DNA of 64,000 bases, taken from assembly GCA_003255065.1 (NCBI GenBank), contig QAOA01008160.1, forward strand, positions 110,234-174,233. The letters run 5' to 3'. The stretch is from Cercis canadensis. Lineage: Eukaryota; Streptophyta; Magnoliopsida; Fabales; Fabaceae. The notes below the pieces were generated by a model, which worked only from the letters and a program-made list of their open reading frames with translations, did no database searches and had not been told where the DNA came from. Position numbers and translations under genes: made by a program. Below, piece after piece: positions 1 through 10,755 of the stretch (position 1 is its first letter; each line of letters starts with the position of its first letter).

Positions 1-839
1 TTTACATTATTATGCACTAATTCCTTCACTTCCTTCATGCACCCACTATCATAAGAACGAAAAAGATAATGAATTACTATATGTTATGGAATCCATATGA
101 CATAGGTCAGATATATGATTATCCTAGTTCCTATACAAGCGTTACACTCCAGCCGTAAGCACCACAAGCCTGCAAAAAGAGTACAGCTCCAATGGATTTT
201 ACACTCTTTCCAACTGCAAATCGTCCAAAATGAATGGACAAAAGCTGACCTAAAATATGGCAAAATCTGTTGGTTATTTGAAGTGCATTGGTTTGATTTA
301 AAAGGTATGTTGGCTAGGGTATAAAGCTGACTTGAGGAAGAGAGTGAAGTAAAATTGGTAACTAAAATAGTGGGCTTTTAATTATTGCTTGGATTTTCGC
401 TCTATTGATGCATGTTATGTACCTGGGCCTATTTATAATCTCTAGACTTATTTGCATTTTTTGCTTTATGTTTGCATGCTTTCTCTTTTTCACTGACTTG
501 TACTTCTCTGAGTATTCAGATGCTTTTCTTCTTCTATACATTTTCTTTCTTTTACACTTTCTTACAATTGGTTTAAGTGTATTAGTTGTGAGTATAAAAC
601 TAGATAGTAACTAAAAAAACTATCAAAGGCCAGGTCCCTACTTCTCTTCCTCTTTACACTCTTTACACTGAGTTATTTAACAAGTTTCTGCTTTTATTTG
701 TACAAGATTTAAGGAGAGAAATCAAAGAGCTCAAGATATAATTATTAGTCGAGGAACTTTTAAAGTATGAAGTACATGAGAATTAAGCTCAACTCATGTT
801 GCTGCTTCTCTTTTCCAACATAATCTATAACAAAAATAA
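1..839. other. Intergenic, nothing recognised
   Basis: AT-rich sequence 3' of the F-box pseudogene. The short open frames here have no recognisable domain, no splice-site support and no codon-like composition. I see no repeat or RNA gene in it. Confidence 0.5.
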
Positions 840-2115
840 TCAATTCACGCCATATAGACGAAGAACTTCCTCATCCTTAAAGTATTTTTCATCATTCCTT
901 ATTGTTGCCGTACTTGACACCTTTTTCAGTTTCTCCATTTGCTTTGAGAGCTTAAGCATCTCCATTTTCGATGAGCGAAAAATGAGCTGCTCCAACGCTT
1001 TAACATTTTCTACCATGTATTTAGCTAGACCATAAATGTCCATGTTCATGTAGTCCAAATGCATTTCTACAACCTTGAGGTTTGATACAAAACAGTGAGG
1101 CATCTCCTTGGAAGTACAGAGATTCTCATCAAAACTTGAGCCCACTTCTTTCATACCTGAGCTCTTCACAACAGAAAATATTTCCCGTCAGTCATCAATC
1201 TAGACATACCTTACAATTTATGATGATATGTAACAAGAATTAATTAAAAAAGGGCGGGGAACTTACCAAGAGGAATTCAAGTCTCTCAAGAATTGGTAAC
1301 TTGTGGAGTAAGTTCAACAAATTTTTTTGAGAGGGCAAACAATATCTCGAGTCTAGTACTAGACAAATCAATCTTCCAAATGTTGGCAGAGTTGATATGT
1401 AATCATTTGCTAAGCACAAACCCTACAAAGCAAAGCACCACTCTTTGTTAAGTGACATTTTCTTCTGTTTTTTTCAACTTATCGTACTAATTAAACTAAT
1501 CTACAACTCATGATTTTCTACCGTCCTACGTACATTAGCATATTAATGTAGGCTGCAAAAAAATAAACAATAAAATGTCATGAGAGAATCTAATCAAGCA
1601 AAATTTAAAATGAATCTCGCAGAAGCTAAATTTAAAAATAGATTCCAAGTCTACTTACACCATCCACACTGTGTCGTGTACATATATTACCTTTTATCAG
1701 AAAAGAAGAGGAAGCATACCTTAATTGTTAAGTGGCTCAGTGTCAAACGTTCCAGATTACAGAATTGTTTGAGAATAAGGCATGCCCTAACACCTTCTGG
1801 ACGAGCACTTTCGGGATATGTATGTTGACAAGTTGCTAACGAACCATCAACAACAGACAATGGTTTTGACACAATGGTGTCATTGAATCGCAAACCAACA
1901 TAGACTAATTCTTTTAAATGTGAAGAAACAATTTCACAGGTAATCGTGGGTATATCATGTCGCCAGATAATATGTGACTGATAATATCTTGGGGCAAATT
2001 GCTGATCATGTCTTCACCATCACCCTCAACACCAACAACTACTAGTCTTTTTTTTTTTTTGGTAGGAAACAACTACTAGTCTTTGCTTCTTGTTATTCCT
2101 GACATAAGAATCCAT
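840..2115 (-). pseudogene. F-box/LRR/FBD protein gene, disrupted in exon 1
   Basis: Three minus-strand exons can be built: 2115-1720, 1422-1267 and 1163-840, with consensus GT/AG borders and phase-0 junctions. Exon 1 begins MDSYVRNNKKQR and holds the start of an F-box (DMISNLPQDIISHILS), then jumps directly into a leucine-rich-repeat segment (CEIVSSHLKELVYVGLRFND). Exon 2 continues the LRR (CLANDYISTLPTFGRL ... LLHKLPILERLEF). Exon 3 is a typical FBD C-terminus (LKVVEMHLDY ... YMVENVKALEQLIF) ending in a stop. Intact family members are SCF E3-ligase substrate adaptors of about 400-500 residues. Here most of the F-box and the following segment are missing with a frame change, and a 34-nt retroposition footprint (2034-2084) shifts the frame near the N-terminus. 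Exons 2 and 3 remain open, so the loss looks recent. A rearranged but expressed gene is possible though less likely. Confidence 0.75.
2034..2084 (-). mobile_element. Minimal LINE 3'-tail insertion with 17-bp target-site duplication
   Basis: The 17-bp block AACAACTACTAGTCTTT occurs at 2034-2050 and again, perfectly, at 2068-2084. Between the copies sit only 17 nt, which on the minus strand read TCCTACC followed by ten A. The 3' end of the LINE fragment at 43.8 kb is GCTACC plus an A tail, sharing CTACC-A(n). This fits target-primed reverse transcription aborted almost at once. Removing the insert and one duplicate joins the F-box gene's frame (KQRLVVVGVEG), so it is a frameshifting insertion into coding sequence. 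Confidence 0.6.
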
Positions 2116-2328
2116 GATAACAATAGACAATTCCTGTCACACGATTGATTGATTGATTAGCTATGGTATAGTAGTACAATTAGTAGTTGCTGAATTCACA
2201 AATTGATATACATTCAACTCCTATGTAGTTCGAGTTTGAGAAAATTAAAATTAAAAGGTTTAAGAGTTTGAGATTTGAGAATGTGGTGTTTGCTTGCTAA
2301 ATATTGGGTTGGGTGTAGTTTGTGCACG

Positions 2329-2463
2329 TACCTTGAGTGGCAGGAGAGATACGGATTGCAGACTGTAGCCAGAAAAAAGGATCCCCTTTGCTGTGAATGT
2401 GAGGAACAAGAAAAAGAGAAAACCAGAGAGAGAGACCGAAACGGAGATGAAGGTGAGAGTTGA
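2329..2463 (-). other. Possible 5' UTR exon of the F-box gene
   Basis: On the minus strand a pyrimidine-rich leader ends in CTCAAG followed by GTACGTGC, a good splice donor at about 2328. A candidate acceptor (GTGACAG) lies near 2139, just 5' of the ATG at 2115. This suggests a non-coding first exon followed by a ~190 nt leader intron. It is inferred from splice signals only. Confidence 0.35.
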
Positions 2464-2570
2464 GAGGAGGATCATTCGTGATTTATACAACTAAGTCGTC
2501 CATTATCAATCATACAGTTTTCAGGTTTCCTAAACTTGTCACCAAGTGAGCTATTTTGGTTTTGATAAAC

Positions 2571-3125
2571 TTTAGGTGATTCCCCACTATAGAACTTTCC
2601 TTAAATTCTAAAATTAATTCGATTAGGGTGAAGTACAAGATACTTTGGTAAAAGAAAATGAAAAGAATTCAAATAGTGGTGAAGTACAATTAAAGAACAT
2701 TCCACATAAATCATTTGTGTTAGAACCGGAACTATTGGGATTTATATGGAAAACGTAGTTCAACTTTATAAATTCTTAAAACAATACTATTTTATGTTCT
2801 TTAAAAAAATGGATCAGATGCCATTACTTTTAGGGGTGCTTGGTTTCTTGCTATATACATCACTTTGTTTTCTTCAACTAACGAAACAAGTAAAACTTGT
2901 ACACTTGTCCAAGGATATTCTCTTTATGTATAACAAAAAATTTCAGCTCAAAAATGAGTATAGATTATTCTGATTTAAACATCTCATGTTTAAATCCCAT
3001 TACCAATGAGCAAAGGGATATTTAAAAAAAAAATAAAATTGACTAGTATATAGTTCTAACATGAACATAAAATAACTCATTACTTTTTTTTTTTTTAATA
3101 AAAACAAAGCTCACCAATATATAAT
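2571..3125. repeat. Dispersed ~0.6 kb repeat, copy A
   Basis: This stretch, starting TTAGGTGATTCCCCACTAT and ending AAAACAAAGCTCACCAA, is a diverged direct copy of 10122-10755, with long near-identical runs such as GGGTGAAGTACAAGATACTT. Its ends show a weak inverted match (TTAGGTGA against the complement of CTCACCAA), which suggests a non-autonomous transposon. No protein is encoded. Copy A lacks about 100 nt that are present in copy B. Confidence 0.75.
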
Positions 3126-3156
3126 ATAGGTGAAGACTATGTTATTCGCCCTCTAA

Positions 3157-3544
3157 GAGGGGGTAGTGCTACCCCCATATTAGTTTAGTGGATTTTGGTG
3201 AAACTTTTAGAGTAGTTTTAGTATCATTGTGAAAATTTTAAAAAATTGAGTTATTTAGTATGTGATAGAACACAAATTTTTTTATAAAATACAAGAATAA
3301 TACGATATAGAAAAATGTGCTAGAAAATAACTTTTTCAAGTTTATTTTTTGACAAATTTTTTATATCATGCCGTTATTACATTTTATAAATTTTTTTATA
3401 TTTTAGCATGACTCAATTTTTTTAAAATATTTATAATAACACTAAAATTACACGTAAATTTTGTTAAATCTCATCCAAAACTCTACCAGAAAAAGAAAAA
3501 GAAAATAGTGTTACCCTACGAGAAAGTGAGTAGCCTAACCCCTC
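3157..3544. mobile_element. MITE-like inverted-repeat element
   Basis: The left end GAGGGGGTAGTGCTAC (3157-3172) and the right end GTAGCCTAACCCCTC (3530-3544) form imperfect terminal inverted repeats. The flanking ~70 nt arms (3190-3250 and 3410-3480) also pair, making the unit a long imperfect hairpin of about 390 bp without coding capacity. It resembles the element at 39.2-39.6 kb in its termini (TTAGGCTACTC) and arms. Confidence 0.6.
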
Positions 3545-4375
3545 ATATATATATATTAAGAAAGCAACAAAAGAATAAAGACGCGTAGTCAATGAGCTTC
3601 GATTTCATAATCCTTGCATTAACCAAAGTGACGCACTATGACGATTTATAAAAGTTAATACTAGGAGTCTAGGATGCATAGCCTTTCCCCTTGGAGCTCT
3701 TTTAAGTTAGTGGTCTTTAAATGCCAATTTCTACTACTTATTGTCGAGGAGTATCCCAAAGTGTCATTATATTAATTAATGTCAACAGCTTACACGTGTG
3801 ATGTAACAAAAAAATTTAATCCAGATCTATACGGGTGTGCTCCTTTGAGCATTACATATTCAAAATAAATTCAGCTTGAAGAATTTCTTAGAATTGGCAT
3901 TTGGCATATCATACACGTAACCTTGTAATCAAGTTCAATATACTTTCAAACAAAAAATTAATATGATTGAGCCATTCTTTTTATTTTTATTTTTATTTTT
4001 GTTTCAAATAATAAGGACACCCCCAACATCAACAGGTGCCCACCTCGTGCAATTGAGCAATGTTAATTTATTCTGGACTAGCCAGTACGAACTGAAGAAT
4101 AAACAAATGAAGAAAGAAATGCAGAAAAACGGTTCTCAATGATGTCCCTCAATTAAATAGTGATGTTTCCTAGAAAACCAGAAAGCTTTGACCTTTAAAT
4201 TAATGGGTATTGAATTTCTCGACTTTTTGATTCCATAATTTCAATGTTCATTCATGGAAACTTCAATCTTCCTCCATTTTCACCCTTAACACTACTTACC
4301 CCTTTCGTTCTCTCTATATATGCTATGATCTTAGTCTTATTATATGCCTAGTGAAGACTGAAGAGCTAACTAAAA
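3545..4375 (+). other. Upstream region of the phytosulfokine gene
   Basis: Non-coding. The proximal part has a TATATATGC stretch at about 4314-4323, some 55 nt before the start codon, which could be the TATA box. No other element was identified with confidence. Confidence 0.35.
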
Positions 4376-4725
4376 ATGGCAAAGTGGTTCACTTTCTTCA
4401 TTTTCTCTCTTATTCTACTCAGTTTTGCAGAAGGAAGGTCTTTATTAAACAACATTAGCCCAGATTCTGATTCTCAAGGACCAGTTTCTCCTTCCCCTGT
4501 AAGTGGCTTCCCTAGCTTATAGGTTCATTTTCCTCACTCATATACTGTATATGACTTATTTGTTTCTTATCTTATCATTTTGTGTGTGTGTAGGAGCAGT
4601 CGCTGCTTAATGATGCTGATGGCGATGATGGATGCAAGGGACTTGGCAAAGAAGAGTGTTTGGCTAGAAAGACAATGCTTGCTCACACAGACTACATCTA
4701 CACACAAGACATTCATGGACCATGA
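4376..4725 (+). CDS. PSK: Phytosulfokine (PSK) precursor, two exons
   Basis: Exons 4376-4498 and 4594-4725, joined in phase 0 by a 95-nt GT-AG intron (donor GTAAGT, acceptor TGTGTAG), encode 84 residues. The sequence starts with a hydrophobic signal peptide (about residues 1-20, MAKWFTFFIFSLILLSFAEG) and has an acidic, variable middle. It carries the family's conserved Cys pair (C55 and C63 in CKGLGKEEC) and ends LAHTDYIYTQDIHGP. YIYTQ (residues 75-79, 4693-4707) is exactly the pentapeptide hormone PSK-alpha. The Asp before the first Tyr is the usual determinant for tyrosylprotein sulfotransferase in the Golgi. The precursor is secreted and trimmed by proteases in the apoplast; the sulfated peptide acts through the leucine-rich-repeat kinase PSKR to promote cell growth and tune immunity. 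Size and architecture match known precursors (75-120 residues). The paralogue number cannot be assigned. Confidence 0.93.
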
Positions 4726-7685
4726 TTTTGCACTATTTTGCTGCTTTCTCACTTATTTTGCATATTGTTGGGTAGGTTAGCATCATATTGTAAGTAATCA
4801 ATTTACAATACTATGTCAACAATCTGCAAAAACTCTGTCTTTTGAGCCTGTGGTTTGCCTATGCTTTTTGATAATACTGACAAATTGAAACAGAAGTTTG
4901 TGACTGTATCCACTTACAAAAAAGGTGCAAAAAAAGAAAATAAAATGCTTGTATTTTATTTTCTGAATGTAAATAATCTTTTGGGATTGGGTAGCTAGCA
5001 TACTAAACTTTTCTGATAAAATTCTATGTGTGGATCTTAGGGTCAAGAAGTGGAGAATCGAGCATGCATAAACGTGATTTAGACAAATTCTTTGACAGAA
5101 ACCCTTAAGCTAAGCTAATTATGGCCTCTAGTTGAATAAACGGCATTGGATTGACCTTTTATGTGATATCTTTGACAAATGTGTATGAATTATCTTCTTT
5201 GATTGCGTACTTGATTTTTATACCAATAGCTTGAGCTAAACATGGTATAAAGTTGCTTTTCATAGTCAAGATGAATATTAATTTTAAATTTTTAGTGTTC
5301 TTATGTGGTCTAAAATTATCTATATCAGGTTTCCACATGTTTCTTGTCATAAACTTCATGTTTTGGACATCCCAAAAAGAAAAGAAAAGATGATATGTCA
5401 TGATTCATGTTGAATTATATAAGGTTTTAAGGTTTAATGCAACCTTTGCACTGTCTTTTAAGTGTAATTGAGCACCTTGCTAAAGATTAATTAGCAAATG
5501 GTGTTTCTAGGATCAATTTTGTTTGCTATAGAACAGGGTCATCAATATCACTATGGAGGCACATTTATATATCATAGGGGAAGATTTTTCACATGTACTA
5601 TTCTTGGTTCATCTTCTGTATGACAGATGAAAGTAAAGAAGCTGGCAAAGAGATTTTGGAAGAGCCCACATCGGAAAGAAGAGAAAACATGGTACATAGA
5701 ACACAACACTAGAAGTGCTTCCAAGTCGCTATCAAGTGTGACTCAGGCATGAGAGTCCTATAAAGACAATGAAATGTGATCCATGTGGTTAAATTTTATA
5801 CAACGATTATGTAATGCTTTGCCTTGAATAGCATCTAAAAACATTAAAAAGTTAATCTTGTTATGGCTTGCTTTTTGTTGGATTTTGGATTCCTCTTGGT
5901 TCATCTTTGCAATTCTACTTAAGAACAGTCCTGAAAGTGGAACATTCATCAGTATATGGTCTTCCCAGAACTACTCGTTAAACAAGTAGTTTATATTTGA
6001 AGTTTGAACAGTTTTTGCTGCTTAATTTGATTTCATTTTCCTTAGGAATCCTTCTTGTCAATCTTGAAAAAGACAAGGTTACAAGTCACCACTATTCTAT
6101 ACTAATTGAGATTTTGAGAAGAACTTGTTGCTCAGTAGAATTGTGGCCCCTTTTGTCAATGTCCGTAAATTTTCAATTTAATTTTGTCAAAAGTCTTCTT
6201 GTATATTTTCACACTATACTTTTAAAGCTACGTGTTTGAAGTGACTTTCCTTCTTTAAGAAATAACCCTTTGATAAATATTTTTTTTAAAAAAAAACTTC
6301 AGCTACAGTATGTAATTATGTCAAGCTTGATTTTATGGTTGGAGTTCTTTCCTGTTAACTTAATCCTTTGGGCTACTTGGTAATACAATATGGTATTATG
6401 TAAAATTTTTGGGTATATGATCACAAAATAGGGATTATTCTACATGTAGCAATCAAAACTTTCTTGAAAATTCTGGGTTTTGACTTTCTTCTAAAGTCGT
6501 CAAGCATTAAAACAAAGAATGTGGCCTAACTGAAATTTTGTCAAAAAGGGTATGGAATTTGCTATAGGCTGCTCTGAAGCCATAAAGATTAACTTGTCAA
6601 CAATACAATTATGATGCCACACGCCCTTCCATCTGATTTAACACTCATGTTTATCCATTGTCTGGTTCATCTTTTCCATCAAAATAAGCAAATCCCCAAC
6701 CTTCTGTAGAAAACTTGCTCTAAATGCTTTTATCACAGACATGCAATAGTAAAAGACATGATTTGATGACAAGTCGAAAGAGGAGAAGCATGCTGCTGGG
6801 CCTTGCTGATGCAGAAGCTTGTCGCTTTGTTAAAAAAATGGTATTAATGAAGCAACACCAGAAGGGTAGGGTAGGCCGATAGGCTCCACTTGATATAATC
6901 CAAATTGGTGACAGAAGTGTAGGCTTGGCTACCCAGGAAGGCATTGGTGTCTTCAGAAATAGTTTTTGGGTGTTTTAGTGGATACCCTTTTCATGTGTTT
7001 TGCTTGTTATGGTAATTATCTGCATGATGAGCCACTACCACCAGCACCTCCACCAGCATTTGTCGCATTGGCCCTCTTATTCTGTACAAAAATGGACACC
7101 CTTTGGAGCATTCTTTCGGATTGAAGATAGCTCTTTTCACCTTTTTACGTGCAAACTCAATCCTCACCTGTTCTTTCCTACTAAATGGTACAAAACACAA
7201 AAGGTATGGCTGCCTCTTATAGCAGAGATAAAATGTTCTGTTTCTTAATAAGCTTTTCCCCTTTCATATGCTTTTCCATAGTACTATTTCATTTTCATTG
7301 TAAGGTCATAGCAGAGACAAAAGTTGGTGGAACTGTGAAAATGATAGAGGCACGATTTTATTTTTGTTATTTTTATGATTAGATAGTGACAATATCATTT
7401 TCAGGTACTCTTACTCTGCTGCATAATCAACATAATGTGTATGGCATATGCCGGTATGTGGCGAGATGTTAAAGAAAACAACTGTTTTGGACTACTGACA
7501 TAATGTAAAATAGTGATACTATAATCAAGCCAAGAAAAGAAACATCTAGAGCTGTTATTGGATATCTGTTTCTAAACTCATACAGCTCCAATGGAGGTAA
7601 ACACAAGGTGATAATAATATAAAGTAAGAAGAAGGAACACATGGTAGTTTCCTTATATTTGAAAATAGCCTCATTCAGCTGTGAG
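4726..7685. other. Intergenic, nothing recognised
   Basis: About 3 kb between the PSK gene and the bZIP gene, covering both 3' flanks. Open frames of 60-80 codons occur on both strands but show no domain, no conserved motif and no splice-compatible partners. I see no repeat or RNA gene. Confidence 0.45.
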
Positions 7686-8222
7686 TTAAGCTGTGTTGCA
7701 GGGAACTTCGTCAAAATCTTTCATGGAGTTAGCAAAAGAGTTGCTAATTTGCAGGTCAGAGAGCATTTGGCGAAGATCAGAAGCTTCTTCCTTGAGTCTT
7801 GTATTCTCTTGAACAACTCTGTCATGGGACTCAGACACATGGTTCAGTTTGTCAATAAGGTTGTGGTTCTCTGTCCTGAGCCTAACCACCTGTGACCATA
7901 GCTCATCCAAGTGCTTTTGCTTCCTCATCCTTGACCTGCGCGCGGATTCTCTGTTCGATATCATTCGCCGCTGCTTCCTCTCATCGATGATGCTCAGCTG
8001 ATGCTCATCAGCTTCATCAGAAGTTGAGTTGCTGCTGAGGTATGAAGGAGGAGGAACAAATTCATGGCCTGCAGGAGAGAAAAAGGTGTTTGGTAAATTG
8101 CTTAACAAGGTGTTTAGATGGAGGTTTGGTATGTCACTCTGCAACAAGCAATAGTTTGGTGGGACTAGGATTGGGTTTTCAGGTGCTAGATAGTGGATTC
8201 CTCTGATCTCACTGGGGATCAT
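7686..8222 (-). CDS. Group-S bZIP transcription factor (bZIP42/43-like)
   Basis: A single-exon, 178-residue protein, as is usual for the short, mostly intronless group-S plant bZIPs. The basic region spans residues 82-101 and contains the invariant N-x7-R (N90, R98 in NRESARRSRMRKQ). The zipper follows with heptad positions L108, L115, L122, V129, V136, L143 and L150. The N-terminal ~65 residues are Pro/Leu-rich, with a Ser/Asp-rich patch just before the basic region. The product should act in the nucleus as a homo- or heterodimer (often with group-C bZIPs) on ACGT-core DNA sites. The start is the first ATG after a TATA box about 100 nt upstream (8321-8327). The leader contains no ATG, so the sucrose-controlled uORF of the S1 subgroup is absent. 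This points to the bZIP42/43 branch rather than bZIP1/2/11/44/53; that placement is from memory of the family. Confidence 0.9.
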   Translation of the reverse strand: MIPSEIRGIHYLAPENPILVPPNYCLLQSDIPNLHLNTLLSNLPNTFFSPAGHEFVPPPSYLSSNSTSDEADEHQLSIIDERKQRRMISNRESARRSRMRKQKHLDELWSQVVRLRTENHNLIDKLNHVSESHDRVVQENTRLKEEASDLRQMLSDLQISNSFANSMKDFDEVPCNTA

Positions 8223-8320
8223 GGCTGCAATTTACAACAAGGTGCTTGAAGAAGGTTTGTGTTGTGAAATAATGGATATTGCTGAGATGATAGGAGAAGG
8301 TAGTGTGAGGATTGGGTGGA

Positions 8321-8327
8321 ATTTATA
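8321..8327 (-). promoter_or_regulatory. TATA box of the bZIP gene
   Basis: TATAAAT on the minus strand, in the context CCTCCTATAAATTCC, lies 99 nt upstream of the bZIP start codon. This would place transcription start near 8290 and give a leader of about 70 nt without an upstream ATG. Confidence 0.55.
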
Positions 8328-8329
8328 GG

Positions 8330-10121
8330 AGGAAGAGGGCTAGAAAAGTGGGCCAGTTTGAGAAAAAAAAAAAAAGTGCCATAGTGGCAGCGGCTTACAT
8401 GAGCAGAAGTTAAACAATTATTGGCAAATACTTCTAATGTATGCATGTGGTGTGAGATATGCATCCAAGGAAAGGCCACTTTTTATCAATATATGAGACT
8501 ACTCACAAGTTTTTCTTAAGGGATATTTTAATGGTTAAGTATTAAGTAATCAATCATAAAAAACTTAGGTTTAAATTCTATTCGAAATGGGATAAACTGA
8601 AATTTATAAGAGGAAATATACTATTTCTTATCGTGTAGCCTTTGATTTTAAAAAAAAAAGTAAAAAGTCTACCTTATGAATTGGTGGAGTGCATGTATGA
8701 GAATTCCTGTTTGGCTATGGCTCTATGTTAACAGAGTTTTATCAATGCAGTAATGAAAACTTTTGGCATCACATACAACTCCCATAAAAAGAGAAAAGAT
8801 GGTGATGTGGTGGGAGGGCGGTGCTTAAATTCTAAATATAATTTAAGTGAAGAATGTTAAAAGGAGGCAAAAAAAGAGGCACACAAAAAATGGTGCTAAA
8901 GTCAATCTCGTAAGAGTTTTTCCCTAAGGACCGTACTGCCCAATTTTTCAGAAGCAATTCTTGAAAATTCAAAACTCTTACAGCCGATAATTCCCTTATG
9001 ACAGATGACGCAATGAAGGGCAGTTTAAAAGGTAATCTATTAGAGAGAACTGAGTTGTGATGGTCATTTTTATTATAATTCTGATGACTCATGAGCCACT
9101 GATATATATGTGAATTGGTGGGACCCATGTGGGCAGCAATTTATTTTATGTAGTTAACATCTTATACCTAAATTCCAGCCATTTCATTATGCAAATCTTC
9201 TATTAAGCAGCACACAAGGCAACCCATTATGCAGACACTCAATGTGAACATGAGCAATCATTGTCCTTAACCCATTATGCAGAAGCGAAGCCATTGCCTA
9301 TTAACTACAATAAAAAGCCTCACTTAGCGACAAAGAAAGAAAAAAAAAAAAAAACTGTAATAGAAAGACTTGTAAGCTCTTGATAAATGATAATGTTCTT
9401 TGAATGAGTATTAACTTATAGAAGTGCTAAAATCACAACTATCAATTACCATTTAAACCCATTAACAATATAGTAGGACTTGCTTTGAATATGCTTTTTC
9501 GTTTCTCTGTCACTTTTTTCATTATTTACATTAAGCTTCCTATTTCAATCCCAGTAATTGGTTGAGAACTGAATAATGCTTTGTTCATGAGGCTAGTGAC
9601 ACTAATTAGAATCAGTTTATGGTATTACAGATGTCTAATTAACACTGTTGAAACCATCACTGTTCCAAAAGGTCTTAATCCCTTCAAATTAACACAGCAT
9701 TATCTTTGTGTTCACAACATATCAGGAGCTGCCATATCTTTATCCTTCTCTAAACTAGTTGAATACCTTTCATGCTTTCTTTATATTTTTCCTAAAATAC
9801 CTTATCAAACCTATCTTGTTCTATCTAAACCAAAAGTGGCTGTGTCTTTTTTGCATAATCAATTGCTCTTGATAATTGTTTTATACATTGTTATTTTCCT
9901 AACCTGTCTCTCTGTGAGGCCCACTTGCACTATGATAATGGAAATATAAACCACAAAAAGATTAGATCCAAAAAGTCTGGGCAAATCTAAGAGGCTAGGC
10001 AGCAACTTGCAAACGTAAACGTTTATGTTTTATGCTTTAACTGTCCTATCCCTGCAGGCTCTTTATTTCTTTCTTCTTTGATGGGAGTGGTTATGCTGCA
10101 GCATTTTAACACAATATAAAC
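8330..10121. other. Intergenic, nothing recognised
   Basis: Upstream region of the bZIP gene and beyond. A 122-codon open frame at 9581-9949 (plus) has no recognisable motif, and a 98-codon frame at 8832-9128 (minus) likewise. I treat both as chance. Confidence 0.45.
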
Positions 10122-10755
10122 TTAGGTGATTCCCCACTATACAACTTTCCTTAAATACAAAAATTAATCCGATAAGGGTGAAGTACAAGATACTTTGGTA
10201 AGAGAAAATGAAAAGAATTCAGATAGTGGTGAAGTACAATTAAAGAACATTCCACATAAATAATCTGTGTGGAAGGTCAACATAAACAGGAACTATTGGG
10301 ATTTATATGGAAAATTACCTTCAACTTTATAAATTCTTAGTTAAAAATCTATCATAGTGCCGTGGCATTATATAGAGATCAAGGGACTTCCATCATAGGA
10401 AATTATACCACAAGTTAAAGCAACACTATTTTATGTTCTTTATAAAAATGGATCAAATGCCATTACTTTTTAGGGTGCTTTTCTTGCTATACATCACTTT
10501 GTTTTCTTCTACTAGTAAAACAGTTAAGACTTGTACACTTGTCCAAGAATATTCTATTAATGTATAACAAAAAACTTAAGCTCAAAAGTGAGTATTGATT
10601 ATTCTGATTTAAACAACTCACATTTAAATCCCATTAACAACGAGCAAAGTGATATTATTAAAAAAAAAGACTTCACTAGTATATAGTTCAAGCATGAACA
10701 TAAAATAACTCATTACTTTTTTTTTTTTCATTAAAAACAAAGCTCACCAACATAT
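10122..10755. repeat. Dispersed ~0.6 kb repeat, copy B
   Basis: Same orientation as copy A at 2571-3125, starting TTAGGTGATTCCCCACTAT and ending AAAACAAAGCTCACCAA. It contains additional segments (around 10273-10290 and 10340-10410) that are absent from copy A, so copy A is probably an internally deleted version. Confidence 0.75.

Noticed and set aside
4580..4780. A 66-codon frame overlapping the PSK gene
   Set aside because: It is out of phase with the PSK exon 2 frame, which carries the YIYTQ hormone.
8219..8479. An 86-codon frame upstream of the bZIP gene as a sucrose-control uORF
   Set aside because: Its start lies upstream of the TATA box, it overlaps the bZIP start in another frame, and it has no resemblance to the conserved SC peptide.
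9581..9949. A 122-codon open frame
   Set aside because: No motif, no start context, Leu/Ile/Ser-rich AT-driven composition and no homologous feel. Length alone is not enough in sequence this AT-rich.
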